From Sideroxydans sp. (GTDB lineage Bacteria; Pseudomonadota; Gammaproteobacteria; Burkholderiales; Gallionellaceae), in the NCBI GenBank assembly GCA_011620315.1, contig WOZO01000041.1, positions 1 through 64,000 on the forward strand: a stretch of 64,000 nucleotides of DNA, in the 5' to 3' direction. The position numbers were made by a program, and so were the translations under genes. Shown piece by piece: positions 1 to 8,549 of the stretch. Positions within the stretch are counted from its first letter, which is position 1; each line of letters opens with the position of its first letter. A model generated the notes under the pieces. It made no database searches. It was given only the letters and a program-made list of their open reading frames with translations, and was not told where the DNA came from.

Positions 1-174
1 ATACGCCGCCGCGCCCGTTGCGTCGTTCGCATAGCGCGCATCAAAACCGCTTAGGTCAATCTCATGATCCAGCAGATGGTTCAGCGCGTGTTCGAACGTG
101 CCGGGCAGCAACTGCCGCTGCAAGTCCACCGCAAGAAATCGCGGACTGGTGTCGATGTGTTTGTAACGTGCCAT
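1..174 (-). CDS. IS1182-like transposase, N-terminal fragment (runs off the window)
   Basis: The reverse strand reads 58 codons from an ATG at 174 to the window edge, starting MARYKHIDTSPRFLAVDLQR and continuing with FEHALNHLLDHEIDL and FDARYANDATGAAAY. This is the start of the DUF772-type N-terminal domain of IS1182/IS5-group DDE transposases, as I remember the family. A GGAG ribosome site lies 8 bases upstream of the ATG, so this is the true 5' end of the gene. The catalytic DDE part lies outside the window, so I cannot say whether the element is intact. The left terminal inverted repeat should fall between 175 and about 303, but I could not identify it by eye. Confidence 0.75.
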   Translation of the reverse strand, partial: MARYKHIDTSPRFLAVDLQRQLLPGTFEHALNHLLDHEIDLSGFDARYANDATGAAAY

Positions 175-303
175 TCGCTTCTCCAAAATATCGCCGTCAG
201 CTTCGACCTTGATATTTGTTTTCGTTCCCGGCACGATGCGGGCATGAAGATACTTTTTCTACAGCTTCGTTAGGAATCACGCGCCCCAGTGTTGTTTAAT
301 TTC

Positions 304-378
304 ATTCGTCGTTCCGGCGCAGGCCGGAACCCAGTTAAATAAAGACACTGGATACCGGCCTGCGCCGGTATGACGAAT
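304..378. repeat. Palindromic intergenic repeat overlapping the rimO stop codon
   Basis: A left arm, ATTCGTCGTTCCGGCGCAGG, is answered by a right arm ending CCTGCGCCGGTATGACGAAT, with an AT-rich loop between. One half is mismatched at only a few places. This is the style of the dispersed proteobacterial element that reads 'CGTCATTCCGGC...GCCGGAATGACG'. The long stem could act as a bidirectional terminator between rimO and the IS fragment. Confidence 0.7.
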
Positions 379-1715
379 TATTCAGCGCTTCCTTGACTGT
401 CCGACACCAGTTCAGCGTGCAGGTCGTGCTCGTCCGACCTGGTAATCTTCACCGTGACGAACTCGCCCACTTCTAAATCCTCACCGTCGATATAGACCAG
501 CCCGTCGATCTCCGGGGCATCCGCGCTGCTGCGTGCGAGGGAGCCTTGTTCGTCCACGTCGTCCACCAGCACGGTCATGGTCTGGCCGACTTTCTTGTCC
601 AGCTTCTCGGCGCTGATCTCTTCCTGCAGGTACATCAGGCGCGCGAGGCGCTCTTCCTGCTCTTCGGGATCGATGTGGTCGGGCAGTGCATTCGCCGCCG
701 CGCCTTCCACCGGTGAATACTTGAACGCGCCGACGCGGTCGAGCTGGGCTTCTTCGATGAAGTCGAGCAGTTCTTCGAACTCTTCTTCCGTTTCGCCGGG
801 GAAGCCGACGATGAAGGTGCTGCGCAGGGTGATGTCCGGACATATCTCGCGCCATTTCTTGATGCGCGTAAGCACGTTCTCGCTGCTGGCCGGGCGTTTC
901 ATCAGCTTGAGGATGCGCTCGTTGGCGTGTTGGAACGGAATATCGAGGTAAGGCAGGATCTTTCCTTCGGCCATCAGCGGGATGACGTCGTCCACGCTGG
1001 GATACGGGTAGACATAATGCAAACGCGTCCACACGCCGAGGTCACCCAGCGCGCCCGCCAGTTCGGTCATGCGCGTCTTGAGCGGTTTGCCTTGCCAGAA
1101 ACCGGTGCGGTATTTCATGTCCACGCCGTAGGCCGAGGTGTCCTGCGAGATGACCAGCAACTCTTTCACGCCGGATTCGACCAGTTTCTCCGCTTCGGCC
1201 ATCACGTCGTGCACGGGACGGCTGACCAGATCGCCGCGCAGACTGGGGATGATGCAGAAGGTGCAGCTATGGTTGCAGCCTTCGGAGATCTTCAGGTAGG
1301 CGAAATGTTGCGGTGTGAGGCGCACGCCCTGCAGCGGCACCAGATCGGTATAGGGATCGTGCAGGCGCGGCAAATGCTGGTGCACCGCGTGCATCACCGC
1401 CTCGGTCTCGTGCGGACCGGTCACCGCGAGCACCTTGGGATGGGTCTTCTGCACGATGTCGCCCTTGGCACCCAGACAACCGGTGACGATGACGCGACCG
1501 TTTTCCTGCAAGGCTTCGCCGATGGCTTCCAGCGACTCCGCCACCGCGCTGTCGATGAAACCGCAGGTGTTGACCACCACCAGATCGGCCTCCTGATAGC
1601 TGGGCGTGAGTTCGTAACCTTCGGCCTGCATGCGCGTGAGGATGAGCTCGGAATCGGATGCCGCTTTGGGGCAGCCGAGCGAGACGAAACCGATCTTTGG
1701 TGTAGCTTTACTCAT
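378..1715 (-). CDS. rimO: Ribosomal protein S12 methylthiotransferase RimO
   Basis: This is a radical-SAM enzyme that beta-methylthiolates the conserved Asp (position 89 in E. coli) of ribosomal protein S12. The 445-residue length is normal for the family. The N-terminal MTTase domain opens with [17 protein letters not shown] and carries the cysteines of NTCGF and TGCLG that bind the second 4Fe-4S cluster. The radical-SAM CxxxCxxC signature is [14 protein letters not shown] near residue 150. The C-terminal 65 residues form the TRAM domain. The ATG has an AAGGAA site upstream. It is the last gene of a leftward run after the CDF and ZIP transporters, 105 bases behind the CDF gene and separated from it by an inverted repeat, so co-transcription is uncertain. 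Confidence 0.95.
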   Translation of the reverse strand: MSKATPKIGFVSLGCPKAASDSELILTRMQAEGYELTPSYQEADLVVVNTCGFIDSAVAESLEAIGEALQENGRVIVTGCLGAKGDIVQKTHPKVLAVTGPHETEAVMHAVHQHLPRLHDPYTDLVPLQGVRLTPQHFAYLKISEGCNHSCTFCIIPSLRGDLVSRPVHDVMAEAEKLVESGVKELLVISQDTSAYGVDMKYRTGFWQGKPLKTRMTELAGALGDLGVWTRLHYVYPYPSVDDVIPLMAEGKILPYLDIPFQHANERILKLMKRPASSENVLTRIKKWREICPDITLRSTFIVGFPGETEEEFEELLDFIEEAQLDRVGAFKYSPVEGAAANALPDHIDPEEQEERLARLMYLQEEISAEKLDKKVGQTMTVLVDDVDEQGSLARSSADAPEIDGLVYIDGEDLEVGEFVTVKITRSDEHDLHAELVSDSQGSAE

Positions 1716-1744
1716 GGGTTATTCCTTAATCAAAAACCTATTTA

Positions 1745-1804
1745 TCCACGAAAAACACGAAAACTTCGGCTGCTGTTTTTCGTGACTTTCGTGTTTTTCG
1801 TGGA
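1745..1804. repeat. Perfect 18-bp inverted repeat (TCCACGAAAAACACGAAA)
   Basis: TCCACGAAAAACACGAAA at 1745-1762 is exactly complementary to 1787-1804, with a 24-base spacer. It lies between the CDF stop and the rimO start. It may work as an attenuator or terminator within the run. The wording 'CCACGAAAAACACGAAA' also occurs as a dispersed repeat in other bacteria, so a mobile origin is equally plausible. Confidence 0.75.
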
Positions 1805-1820
1805 CATCTGCTTTTCAGAA

Positions 1821-2747
1821 TTATTCAATACGTCCGACTTCATCCGCATCCTGTCGTTCCAGCGTCGCGTCGATCAGCGAGACCGGGTCTTCGATGGGTT
1901 CCAGATGGGTGGTGATGTGGCTGAACGGTACGGTGCCACGGATCTCCGCCTCGATCACTTCGGCCAGATCATGTCCGCGCTGCACCGTCCACTTGCCGGG
2001 CACCAGCACGTGCATGGAGATGAAGGCCTGCCGTCCGGCCTCGCGCGTACGCAGCGCATGGAAATCCAGGCCTTGCTCACGGTACTTCGCCAGCACGGTT
2101 TCGATGGCGTCGATATGTTCCTGCGGGATGGCGGCGTCCATCAGGCCGGAGGCGGAACGATGCAACAACTGCCAACCTGTCCACACGATGTTCGCGGCCA
2201 CCAGCAGCGCGATCACCGGATCCAGCCACAGCCAGCCCGTCAACCACACCAGCGCCACGCCGATGATGACGCCGACCGAGGTCCATACGTCGGTCATCAG
2301 GTGCTTGGCATCCGCCTCCAGCGTGATCGAGTTATAGGCGCGTCCGGCCTTGAGCAGTTGGCGTGCAGCAAGCAGATTGATGACTGACGCCACCACCGAC
2401 ACCAGCAAACCGACGCCGACATCGGCCAGTGTCTGCGGATGCAGCAAGCGGTCGATGGCGGTGTAGCCGATGCTGACTGCGGCCAGCAGGATGAGGAAGC
2501 CTTCAAAGGCGCTGGAGAAGTACTCCGCCTTGCCGTGGCCGTAGGCATGCTTTTCATCCGCCGGCGTGGCGGCCAGCGACAACACGTACAAAGCCATCAG
2601 CGCACCGGCCAGATTGACGAATGATTCCAGCGCATCGGACAACAGACCGACCGAGCCGGTCAGCCACCAGGCCACACCCTTGAGCAGGATGGTGGCGACG
2701 GCGGCGGCGATGGACAGCCAGGCGAAACGGGTTAGATCTTTATGCAT
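1821..2747 (-). CDS. Cation diffusion facilitator (CDF) family metal exporter
   Basis: This inner-membrane antiporter exports divalent metal ions such as Zn2+, Fe2+ or Mn2+ in exchange for protons. Its 308 residues fit the FieF-like CDF branch. The first half holds the transmembrane segments. Metal-site motifs are SDALESFVN in TM2, the conserved [13 protein letters not shown] loop after TM3, and [11 protein letters not shown] with the HxxxD pair in TM5. The C-terminal cytoplasmic regulatory domain includes the HMLV- and HLEP-type metal-binding strands. It starts 10 bases after the ZIP gene, so the two metal transporters are very likely co-transcribed. The exact metal cannot be read from sequence. 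Confidence 0.9.
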   Translation of the reverse strand: MHKDLTRFAWLSIAAAVATILLKGVAWWLTGSVGLLSDALESFVNLAGALMALYVLSLAATPADEKHAYGHGKAEYFSSAFEGFLILLAAVSIGYTAIDRLLHPQTLADVGVGLLVSVVASVINLLAARQLLKAGRAYNSITLEADAKHLMTDVWTSVGVIIGVALVWLTGWLWLDPVIALLVAANIVWTGWQLLHRSASGLMDAAIPQEHIDAIETVLAKYREQGLDFHALRTREAGRQAFISMHVLVPGKWTVQRGHDLAEVIEAEIRGTVPFSHITTHLEPIEDPVSLIDATLERQDADEVGRIE

Positions 2748-2757
2748 ACCGATTCTT

Positions 2758-3537
2758 TCAGACTCCGGCGAAATATCCGGTCAGACCGACCGTTGCCACA
2801 CCCAGCACGATCAACAGCACCTGCTGCACAGTGTCGCGCAACTGCGTGCGCTTGTGCAGACCGGGGATGAGGTCGGCCACGGCAACGTAGATCATGCTGG
2901 CTGCCGACAACGCGAGAATGTAAGGCGTCCACGACTGCAAGCCCTGCAGCGCGTAATAGGCCAGCACACCGCCGATCAGCGTGGCGAAGCTGGAGATCAA
3001 ATTGAGCTGGAACGCGCGCAGTTTGCTGTAACCGGAATGCAGCAGGATGAGGAAGTCGCCGACTTCCTGCGGGATCTCGTGCGCGATGATGGCCAGCGAA
3101 GTGACGATACCCAGGTGGACGTCGACCATAAAAGCGGCGGCAATGATGATGCCGTCCACAAAATTGTGGAAGGTGTCGCCGATGATGAGCATGGTGCCGC
3201 TGCGACCATGATCCTGACCTTGGCTGGCATGCTCGTGCGGCTCGTGCGCTTCGCAATGGTCGTGGTGGCAGTGACGCCAGATCAGCACCTTCTCCAATGT
3301 GAAGAACAGCAGAATGCCGACCAGCACGGCAGCGCTCACGGCGGCGGTGTTGCCGGCCAGATTGATCGCTTCCGGCAGGATGTCGAGAAACACCGCGCCC
3401 AGCAAGGTGCCGATGGCATAACTGACCAGCATACCAATCCAGTGCGTGCGAGCATTCAGCGCGAACACCGCCGCACACAATACGCTTAACGCACCGCCGA
3501 ACAGGCTGGCGACGATGATCCAGGATAGAACAGACAT
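2758..3537 (-). CDS. ZIP family divalent metal transporter
   Basis: This 259-residue membrane protein belongs to the ZIP family, which moves Zn2+ and related ions toward the cytoplasm. The TM4 motif [11 protein letters not shown] and the TM5 motif [11 protein letters not shown] carry the conserved His/Glu/Asp metal ligands. The cytoplasmic loop between TM3 and TM4 is histidine-rich, with [15 protein letters not shown], as is usual for zinc-handling ZIPs. It is the first gene of a ZIP-CDF pair, with only 10 bases between them. Uptake and efflux genes in one unit suggest metal homeostasis rather than resistance alone. No clear ribosome-binding site precedes the ATG. Confidence 0.92.
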   Translation of the reverse strand: MSVLSWIIVASLFGGALSVLCAAVFALNARTHWIGMLVSYAIGTLLGAVFLDILPEAINLAGNTAAVSAAVLVGILLFFTLEKVLIWRHCHHDHCEAHEPHEHASQGQDHGRSGTMLIIGDTFHNFVDGIIIAAAFMVDVHLGIVTSLAIIAHEIPQEVGDFLILLHSGYSKLRAFQLNLISSFATLIGGVLAYYALQGLQSWTPYILALSAASMIYVAVADLIPGLHKRTQLRDTVQQVLLIVLGVATVGLTGYFAGV

Positions 3538-3593
3538 ATCAAACCAAGGGGATACGGGGTGCGCATTGTACCCGACGCTGACTTAACACAGGC

Positions 3594-5156
3594 TTAATCC
3601 CCCAGCGCCACATCCCGGGTCTCGGGCAGGAACCGCAGGCCGATGACCGAGGCCATGATGAGCATGCCGACCGGATACCACAGGCCCGCCATCACATCGC
3701 CCGTTTGCACCGACAGCAAGGTCACCATGAACGGCGACAGACCGCCGATCCAGCCCGCGCTCAGGTTATGCGGCAAGGCGGCGGCGGTGTAGCGAGTGCG
3801 CGCCTTGAACAGTTCGGGCAGCACAGCTGTCTGCGGGCCGGTGATGAGGCCGACCGCAACCACCGGGATCACCAGCAACAGGAACAGCATCACGGTGTTT
3901 GCCTGCTCTTTATCCGCCTGTGCTGTCCAACCTTTGGCTTGCAGGCCGGCACGCAGCGCATCAGGATCGAATCCCCGCACCTCGGCATCCGCGCCGATAC
4001 GCACCACCACGCCCTCGCCCGGCGCGGTGCTGTGCACGATGCCGTTCTTGATGAAGAACTCCTGATTGCGCGCACATTCACTCATAGCCTTATGGAACGG
4101 GCTGTAGTTGCAGTCGGCACCGGACAGGGTCACTTTCACCTCGCTGTTGAAACGCTCCAGCGCGGGATTGCCGAAATGCTGCAGGCCGTCGAACACGGGA
4201 ATGATGCTGATCGCCCCCAGCAGCAACCCGGCCAGCAACACCGGACGGCGGCCGATGCGGTCGCTCAGCCAGCCGCACCAAATGGTGAGCGGGAACAGCA
4301 ACAGCGTGGAGAGCATCACCAGCGTGCTGGCGAGTTGCGCATCCAGCCGCACCACGCTCTTGAGGAACACGTTGGCATACACCTGCGAGGTAAAGAACAG
4401 CAGCGAACCGCCCGCCGAGATGCAGAAGAACAGCAAGGCCATGCCCTTCAAAGTCTGGCGGTCGCGGAAGCATTCGCGCAACGGCGCTTGCGACACACGG
4501 CCCTGCTCCTGCAATTCCTTGAACACCGGCGATTCTTCCAGACTCATGCGCGCCTTGATCGAGATGAACAGCAACACCACCGAGAGCAGGAACGGTACGC
4601 GCCAGCCCCAACTGCTGAACGAGGCATCGTCGAGGAACTGGTGCAGCAGCACGATCTGCAAAGTGGAGACGAGAATGCCCAGCGGCCCCATCAGTTGCAG
4701 CACGCTGGTATAGAGACCGCGCCGACCTTCGGGTGCATGCTCGGTGAGATACACCGCCACCCCGCCGATCTCTCCACCCACGGCAAAACCCTGCAGCAAG
4801 CGCAGCAGCAACAGCAGCGCCGGTGCCAGCATGCCGACCTGCACATAGGTCGGCAGCATGCCGACCAGAAAAGTTGATGCCCCCATCAGGGTGATGGTGA
4901 CCAGAAAGATCGGACGCCGCCCGTAACGGTCCGCCAAGGTACCAAACAGCGCCGAACCCAAAGGCCGCACGATCATGCCCACACCGAACGCGGCCAGACT
5001 CGCCAGCAAAGCGGCCGTGGCATCTTCCGGCGGAAAAAACAGCACGCTGAAATAGGTTGCCAGCGTGGCGAAGGTAAGGAAGTCGTACCACTCGAGGAAG
5101 GTGCCGAAACAGGCGGCGAGCACCACCTTGCGCTGGGTCTTGGTTATCGTATTCAT
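3594..5156 (-). CDS. MFS transporter of the metabolite:H+ symporter (MHS) type with a long periplasmic loop
   Basis: This is a 12-helix major-facilitator permease of the ProP/ShiA/KgtP-like MHS branch; its substrate is unknown. The chosen start gives MNTITKTQRKVVLAACFGTF, then the family motif LEWYDF. The loop signature is GTLADRYGRRP, repeated in the second half as GWLSDRIGRRP. A longer reading frame reaches 5291, but its extra 45 residues are hydrophilic and not family-like. Between helices 8 and 10 there is a loop of about 85 residues with CNYSPFHKAMSEC and VVVRIGADAEVRGF, which many MFS proteins lack. A subgroup of betaproteobacterial MHS proteins carries such a loop, as I recall. It is monocistronic and divergent from the lpoB operon. 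Confidence 0.88.
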   Translation of the reverse strand: MNTITKTQRKVVLAACFGTFLEWYDFLTFATLATYFSVLFFPPEDATAALLASLAAFGVGMIVRPLGSALFGTLADRYGRRPIFLVTITLMGASTFLVGMLPTYVQVGMLAPALLLLLRLLQGFAVGGEIGGVAVYLTEHAPEGRRGLYTSVLQLMGPLGILVSTLQIVLLHQFLDDASFSSWGWRVPFLLSVVLLFISIKARMSLEESPVFKELQEQGRVSQAPLRECFRDRQTLKGMALLFFCISAGGSLLFFTSQVYANVFLKSVVRLDAQLASTLVMLSTLLLFPLTIWCGWLSDRIGRRPVLLAGLLLGAISIIPVFDGLQHFGNPALERFNSEVKVTLSGADCNYSPFHKAMSECARNQEFFIKNGIVHSTAPGEGVVVRIGADAEVRGFDPDALRAGLQAKGWTAQADKEQANTVMLFLLLVIPVVAVGLITGPQTAVLPELFKARTRYTAAALPHNLSAGWIGGLSPFMVTLLSVQTGDVMAGLWYPVGMLIMASVIGLRFLPETRDVALGD

Positions 5157-5319
5157 GGCGGAGGCATGGGTTGTGAACAGCGCAGGGATATAAAGCATAT
5201 GCTGGCGCTTGTCCACCCGGGCGCTTGATTTACGGGATGGAGACACACACAATGTGCACGCTTTGAACCATTCGTCGCTACGCACGGTCACATACCCGCC
5301 TTAATTTTCGGAGATCACA

Positions 5320-5940
5320 ATGAACACGAATACCCTGCTACCCCTTTCCGTTTCTGTCCTGCTGCTGTCTGCCTGCGCCACCCCCGATGCCGGCAAGCCG
5401 GTCACCTACCAGGATGTGAATTCCACCGGCGTGGTGGCCGGTGTGGGCGTGGAAAGCCAGGATGTGACGGCGGTCACCGACGTGATGGTGAAGGACATCC
5501 TCGCCACACCGGAAGTCGTGAAGCGCAGCCAGGCGGCGCGCGTCATCCTCGATGCGGCCTATTTCGAGAACGAGAGCAGCCAGCGCATCAACAAGAACCT
5601 GCTGGTGGACCGTCTGCGCATCAATCTGCAACGTGCAGCCAAAGGCAAGCTGCAATTCGTGTCGCGCGAATCCGCCGACATGGTGGCGCAGGAACGCGAC
5701 ATGAAGCGACAGGGCGTGACCGACGCGGGCACACTCAAGCAAGCCAAAGCCACCGCCGGCGCGGACTATCGCCTGGTGGGCCGCATCAACTCGCTGGACG
5801 CGCGCAGCGCGCAAAACGGCATGGTGGAACGCTACACGCAGATCACTTTCGAGCTGATCGATCTGGAGACTTCGCTCAGCGTCTGGTCCAACCTGTACGA
5901 GTTCAAGAAGGGCGGCCAGGACGATGCGATCTATCGCTGA
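5320..5940 (+). CDS. lpoB: LpoB-like lipoprotein, penicillin-binding protein activator
   Basis: This 206-residue outer-membrane lipoprotein has lipobox LSAC at residues 16-19, after a short signal peptide. The body contains the LpoB-type fold, with SQAARVILDAAYFENESSQR, then NKNLLVDRLRINL, and later TAGADYRLVGRINSLDARS and YTQITFELIDLETS. In E. coli LpoB reaches through the peptidoglycan to activate PBP1b. The next two genes encode a COG3014-like lipoprotein and a YcfL homologue. E. coli also has ycfL beside lpoB (ycfM), which supports the call. A GGAG site is 7 bases before the ATG. The stop overlaps the next gene by 17 bases. Confidence 0.85.
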   Translation: MNTNTLLPLSVSVLLLSACATPDAGKPVTYQDVNSTGVVAGVGVESQDVTAVTDVMVKDILATPEVVKRSQAARVILDAAYFENESSQRINKNLLVDRLRINLQRAAKGKLQFVSRESADMVAQERDMKRQGVTDAGTLKQAKATAGADYRLVGRINSLDARSAQNGMVERYTQITFELIDLETSLSVWSNLYEFKKGGQDDAIYR

Positions 5941-7405
5941 TCTTTCGGCACCGCCCCGCTTCGTTCCACTTGCCCTCACCTGCGCCCTCGGGCTGACACT
6001 GTCCGCTTGCGCCACCAGCGGGCTGGAAAGCAAACCTGTCGAACCGGGACGCATCGAACAACTGCTTGAGCCGAATGCGGAAGTGCCGTCCGCCTTGCGC
6101 CCCTTCGTGCTGCGCGACCAGGAACAGGGTCGCCGCGACCGTGTGCTGAACGAAGCCATGGCCGGGCTGACCGCGCTGGAACTGTCCCAACCGGAAACGG
6201 CACAACGCCTGCTATCCGACGCGCAAGCGCTGATCGAGACCATCTATGCGAATGACCCGGTGGCCAACCGGGCACGCGGCAATTTCGTGCCGGAAGCCGA
6301 CAAGGACTTCAAAGGCGACCCTTACGAGCGTGCCATGGTCGGCTACTACCTTGCCCTCGCCGATTTCTCCGACCCCGATCTGGACAACGCGCGCGCCGAC
6401 CTGCGTTTCGCCGAGATACAGGACACCATGTCCGCCGCCGAAACCTTCCAGAGCGACATGGTCATCATGCCGTTCATACGCGGCTGGCTGTACAACTGCT
6501 CGGGGCGCACTGCGCGGGCGAAGGACGAATTCTCGGCTGTGCGCAAAGCGAAACCGGGCATCAAAATCCCCGCTGCGGGCGACAACGTGTTGCTGATCGG
6601 CGAGGTCGGCCAGGCACCGGGCAAGATCGCCAGCGGTCGCCATCAGGAAGAGTTGCGCTACGGACGCCGCGACGACGGCAGGATACGCGGTGTCACTTTC
6701 ACGCAAGGCAAGCAACTGCTGACGGGGCAGCAGATCGAGGACGTGTACTGGCAGGCATCGACACGCGGTGGTCGCGCAGTGGACAAGATACTGGCGGGCA
6801 AGGCTTCATTCCGCAGCACGGCGGAGAACATCGCGACGGGGGCGGCCGTATTCGCCCAGATATCAGCCGATCTGGCGAATGATGCCGCGCGCCGCAACAA
6901 CAGCGACGATGCGGGACAGTATGCAGGGCTGGCACTGCTCGGCATGCTGGTCAGCGTCGGCAGCGACATCGCCGCCGCCTCCACACATCCGGAAGCCGAT
7001 ACCCGCACCTGGTCCAGCCTGCCTGATCGCATCTATATGGCGACCACCCGAACGGATTTGAATGCAGAGCCTGCGCCGTGGTCGCTGGGCTTCCATGATG
7101 CGCGGGGCGAACTGCAACAGGCGGTGGAGATGAAGACTTTCCGTTCCGGTGCCTGCATGCTGGTCTGGGGCAGACAGTACCCTGCCGGCCACCCTTCCAG
7201 TTGGGCAGACAGTTCACTGCACCACGAAGAAGTGATCCACGAGAAATGCAAAGGTGCTTGCAACGCGGTCACCGAACAGGCGACACTCGATGCCAAGAAT
7301 TTCAATACCTCGCTCGCACCACTCGCCGCGACGGCCGGGGTTCCCGACAATATTGAATCGGGTGTGACTTTCAGGCGCAGAATATTCCCCACTTACCCGG
7401 ATTGA
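5924..7405 (+). CDS. COG3014-like exported lipoprotein of the LpoB operon
   Basis: This 493-residue protein has a lipoprotein signal ending LTLSACATS. The N-terminal half (about residues 45-240) is helical and TPR-like, with GYYLALADFSDPDLDNARAD and FIRGWLYNCSGRTARAKDEF. A second alpha/beta half ends with PSSWADSSLHHEEVIHEKCK. I recognise it as the uncharacterised COG3014 family that sits between lpoB and ycfL in many gamma- and betaproteobacteria. The role is unknown, presumably in peptidoglycan synthesis control in the periplasm. It overlaps lpoB by 17 bases, so translation is likely coupled. Confidence 0.75.
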   Translation: MRSIADLSAPPRFVPLALTCALGLTLSACATSGLESKPVEPGRIEQLLEPNAEVPSALRPFVLRDQEQGRRDRVLNEAMAGLTALELSQPETAQRLLSDAQALIETIYANDPVANRARGNFVPEADKDFKGDPYERAMVGYYLALADFSDPDLDNARADLRFAEIQDTMSAAETFQSDMVIMPFIRGWLYNCSGRTARAKDEFSAVRKAKPGIKIPAAGDNVLLIGEVGQAPGKIASGRHQEELRYGRRDDGRIRGVTFTQGKQLLTGQQIEDVYWQASTRGGRAVDKILAGKASFRSTAENIATGAAVFAQISADLANDAARRNNSDDAGQYAGLALLGMLVSVGSDIAAASTHPEADTRTWSSLPDRIYMATTRTDLNAEPAPWSLGFHDARGELQQAVEMKTFRSGACMLVWGRQYPAGHPSSWADSSLHHEEVIHEKCKGACNAVTEQATLDAKNFNTSLAPLAATAGVPDNIESGVTFRRRIFPTYPD

Positions 7406-7436
7406 ACCGGCAACCCAGCTTTCTTAGGAGACCATC

Positions 7437-7805
7437 ATGCTGAAAAAGATACTTTCCATCCTGCTATTGAGTTCCATGGCTGCCTGTCAGTCATTGCCTG
7501 ATGCCACCATCATCATGATCGACGAGGATCATCTGGAGGATGTGGTCGAAGTTGACAACGTGCAATCCGGCCGAACAAGCACCGGCACATTGCGCGTGTG
7601 GGGCGAACTGAAGAACCTCACCGACAAGCGCGTGCTGATCGAAGTCCGCGCCGCATTCCGCGGCGACGACGGCCGCGTGGTGGAAAAAGCCGGCGGCTGG
7701 ACACGCGTGTTCATCGACCCGAATTCAATTCAGGATATTGAACTGCTCTCTACCGTGAACGATGCGTCGGAATTCCTGCTGGAAGTGCGGGAAGGGAAAC
7801 AGTAA
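7437..7805 (+). CDS. ycfL: YcfL family (DUF1425) lipoprotein
   Basis: This 122-residue lipoprotein carries lipobox MAACQS after MLKKILSILLLSS. The mature part is a small beta-rich DUF1425 domain, with LRVWGELKNLTDKRVLIEVR and later GWTRVFIDPNSIQDIEL. This resembles an immunoglobulin-like fold with a 'stronger-together' surface strand pair, but no function is established. It is the third gene of the lpoB operon, with GGAG 6 bases upstream of the ATG. The family's consistent pairing with LpoB suggests a shared job in activating peptidoglycan synthases. Confidence 0.82.
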   Translation: MLKKILSILLLSSMAACQSLPDATIIMIDEDHLEDVVEVDNVQSGRTSTGTLRVWGELKNLTDKRVLIEVRAAFRGDDGRVVEKAGGWTRVFIDPNSIQDIELLSTVNDASEFLLEVREGKQ

Positions 7806-7811
7806 GGCGGC

Positions 7812-8549
7812 TCAGGCGAGCCAGATGAAAGTGCCCATCCGCCCGGTCGCCCCGTCGCGCCGGTAAGAGAAGAAACAATCCGGCTCGCCATAGGTACAAC
7901 GCCCGCCGCCGTGGATGCGCGTGATGCCCAGTGCACTCAAACGCTGGCGCGCCAGCAGAAAAAGGTCAGCCCGATATTTGTCCGAGTCAGACTGCGCAAC
8001 GAAGGCTTCCTGCGCCTGCGCATGCTGCGCGATGAAAGCTGCGCGCACTTCCGCGCCGACTTCGAAATACTGCTGACTGATGGCCGGCCCCAGCCAGGCC
8101 ATCAACTTGTGTCCTGCAACGCCCATCGCCTGCACGGTCGCTTCAATCACCCCGTCGCACAGACCGCGCCAGCCCGCATGCGCCGCGCCGACCACCGTGC
8201 CGTCCTCGTCGCACAGCAACACCGGCAGACAATCCGCCGTCATTACCACACACACCGAACCGCGCTGGCGCGCGATGCCGGCATCAGCCGCCACTCTGCA
8301 TGCTGCCGCATCGGCATTCGCCACGGCTATACCGTGCACCTGTTCCAGCCATACCGGTTCGGTGGGCAGCAATGCGGAAAGCGACTGGCGGTTGTGATTC
8401 ACCCGCAGCGGGTCATCGCCCACATGCAAACCCAAATTCATCGAATCCCAGGGGGGGCGACTCACGCCGCCGATGCGGGTGGTCTGCAGCGCTTTGACGT
8501 TGGCCGGGGCCGGCCAGTCGGGCGCGATATAGGGATCACAAGACTTCAC
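7812..8549 (-). CDS. pgeF: Peptidoglycan editing factor PgeF (YfiH family, GTG start)
   Basis: This 245-residue cytosolic protein belongs to the purine-nucleoside-phosphorylase/laccase-like DUF152 family. E. coli YfiH hydrolyses mis-incorporated peptides from UDP-MurNAc precursors. Visible motifs are LEQVHG, VVMTADCLPVLLCD (Cys and His of the metal site) and AAHAGWRGLCDGV, then GPAISQQYFEVG and CTYGEPDCFFSYRRDG. I chose GTG at 8549, because it begins VKSCDPYIAPDW where the family starts and has GAGG upstream. The longer frame to 8660 lies wholly inside rluD and is not family-like. The start overlaps the rluD stop by 14 bases, a common rluD-pgeF coupling. Confidence 0.92.
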   Translation of the reverse strand: MKSCDPYIAPDWPAPANVKALQTTRIGGVSRPPWDSMNLGLHVGDDPLRVNHNRQSLSALLPTEPVWLEQVHGIAVANADAAACRVAADAGIARQRGSVCVVMTADCLPVLLCDEDGTVVGAAHAGWRGLCDGVIEATVQAMGVAGHKLMAWLGPAISQQYFEVGAEVRAAFIAQHAQAQEAFVAQSDSDKYRADLFLLARQRLSALGITRIHGGGRCTYGEPDCFFSYRRDGATGRMGTFIWLA

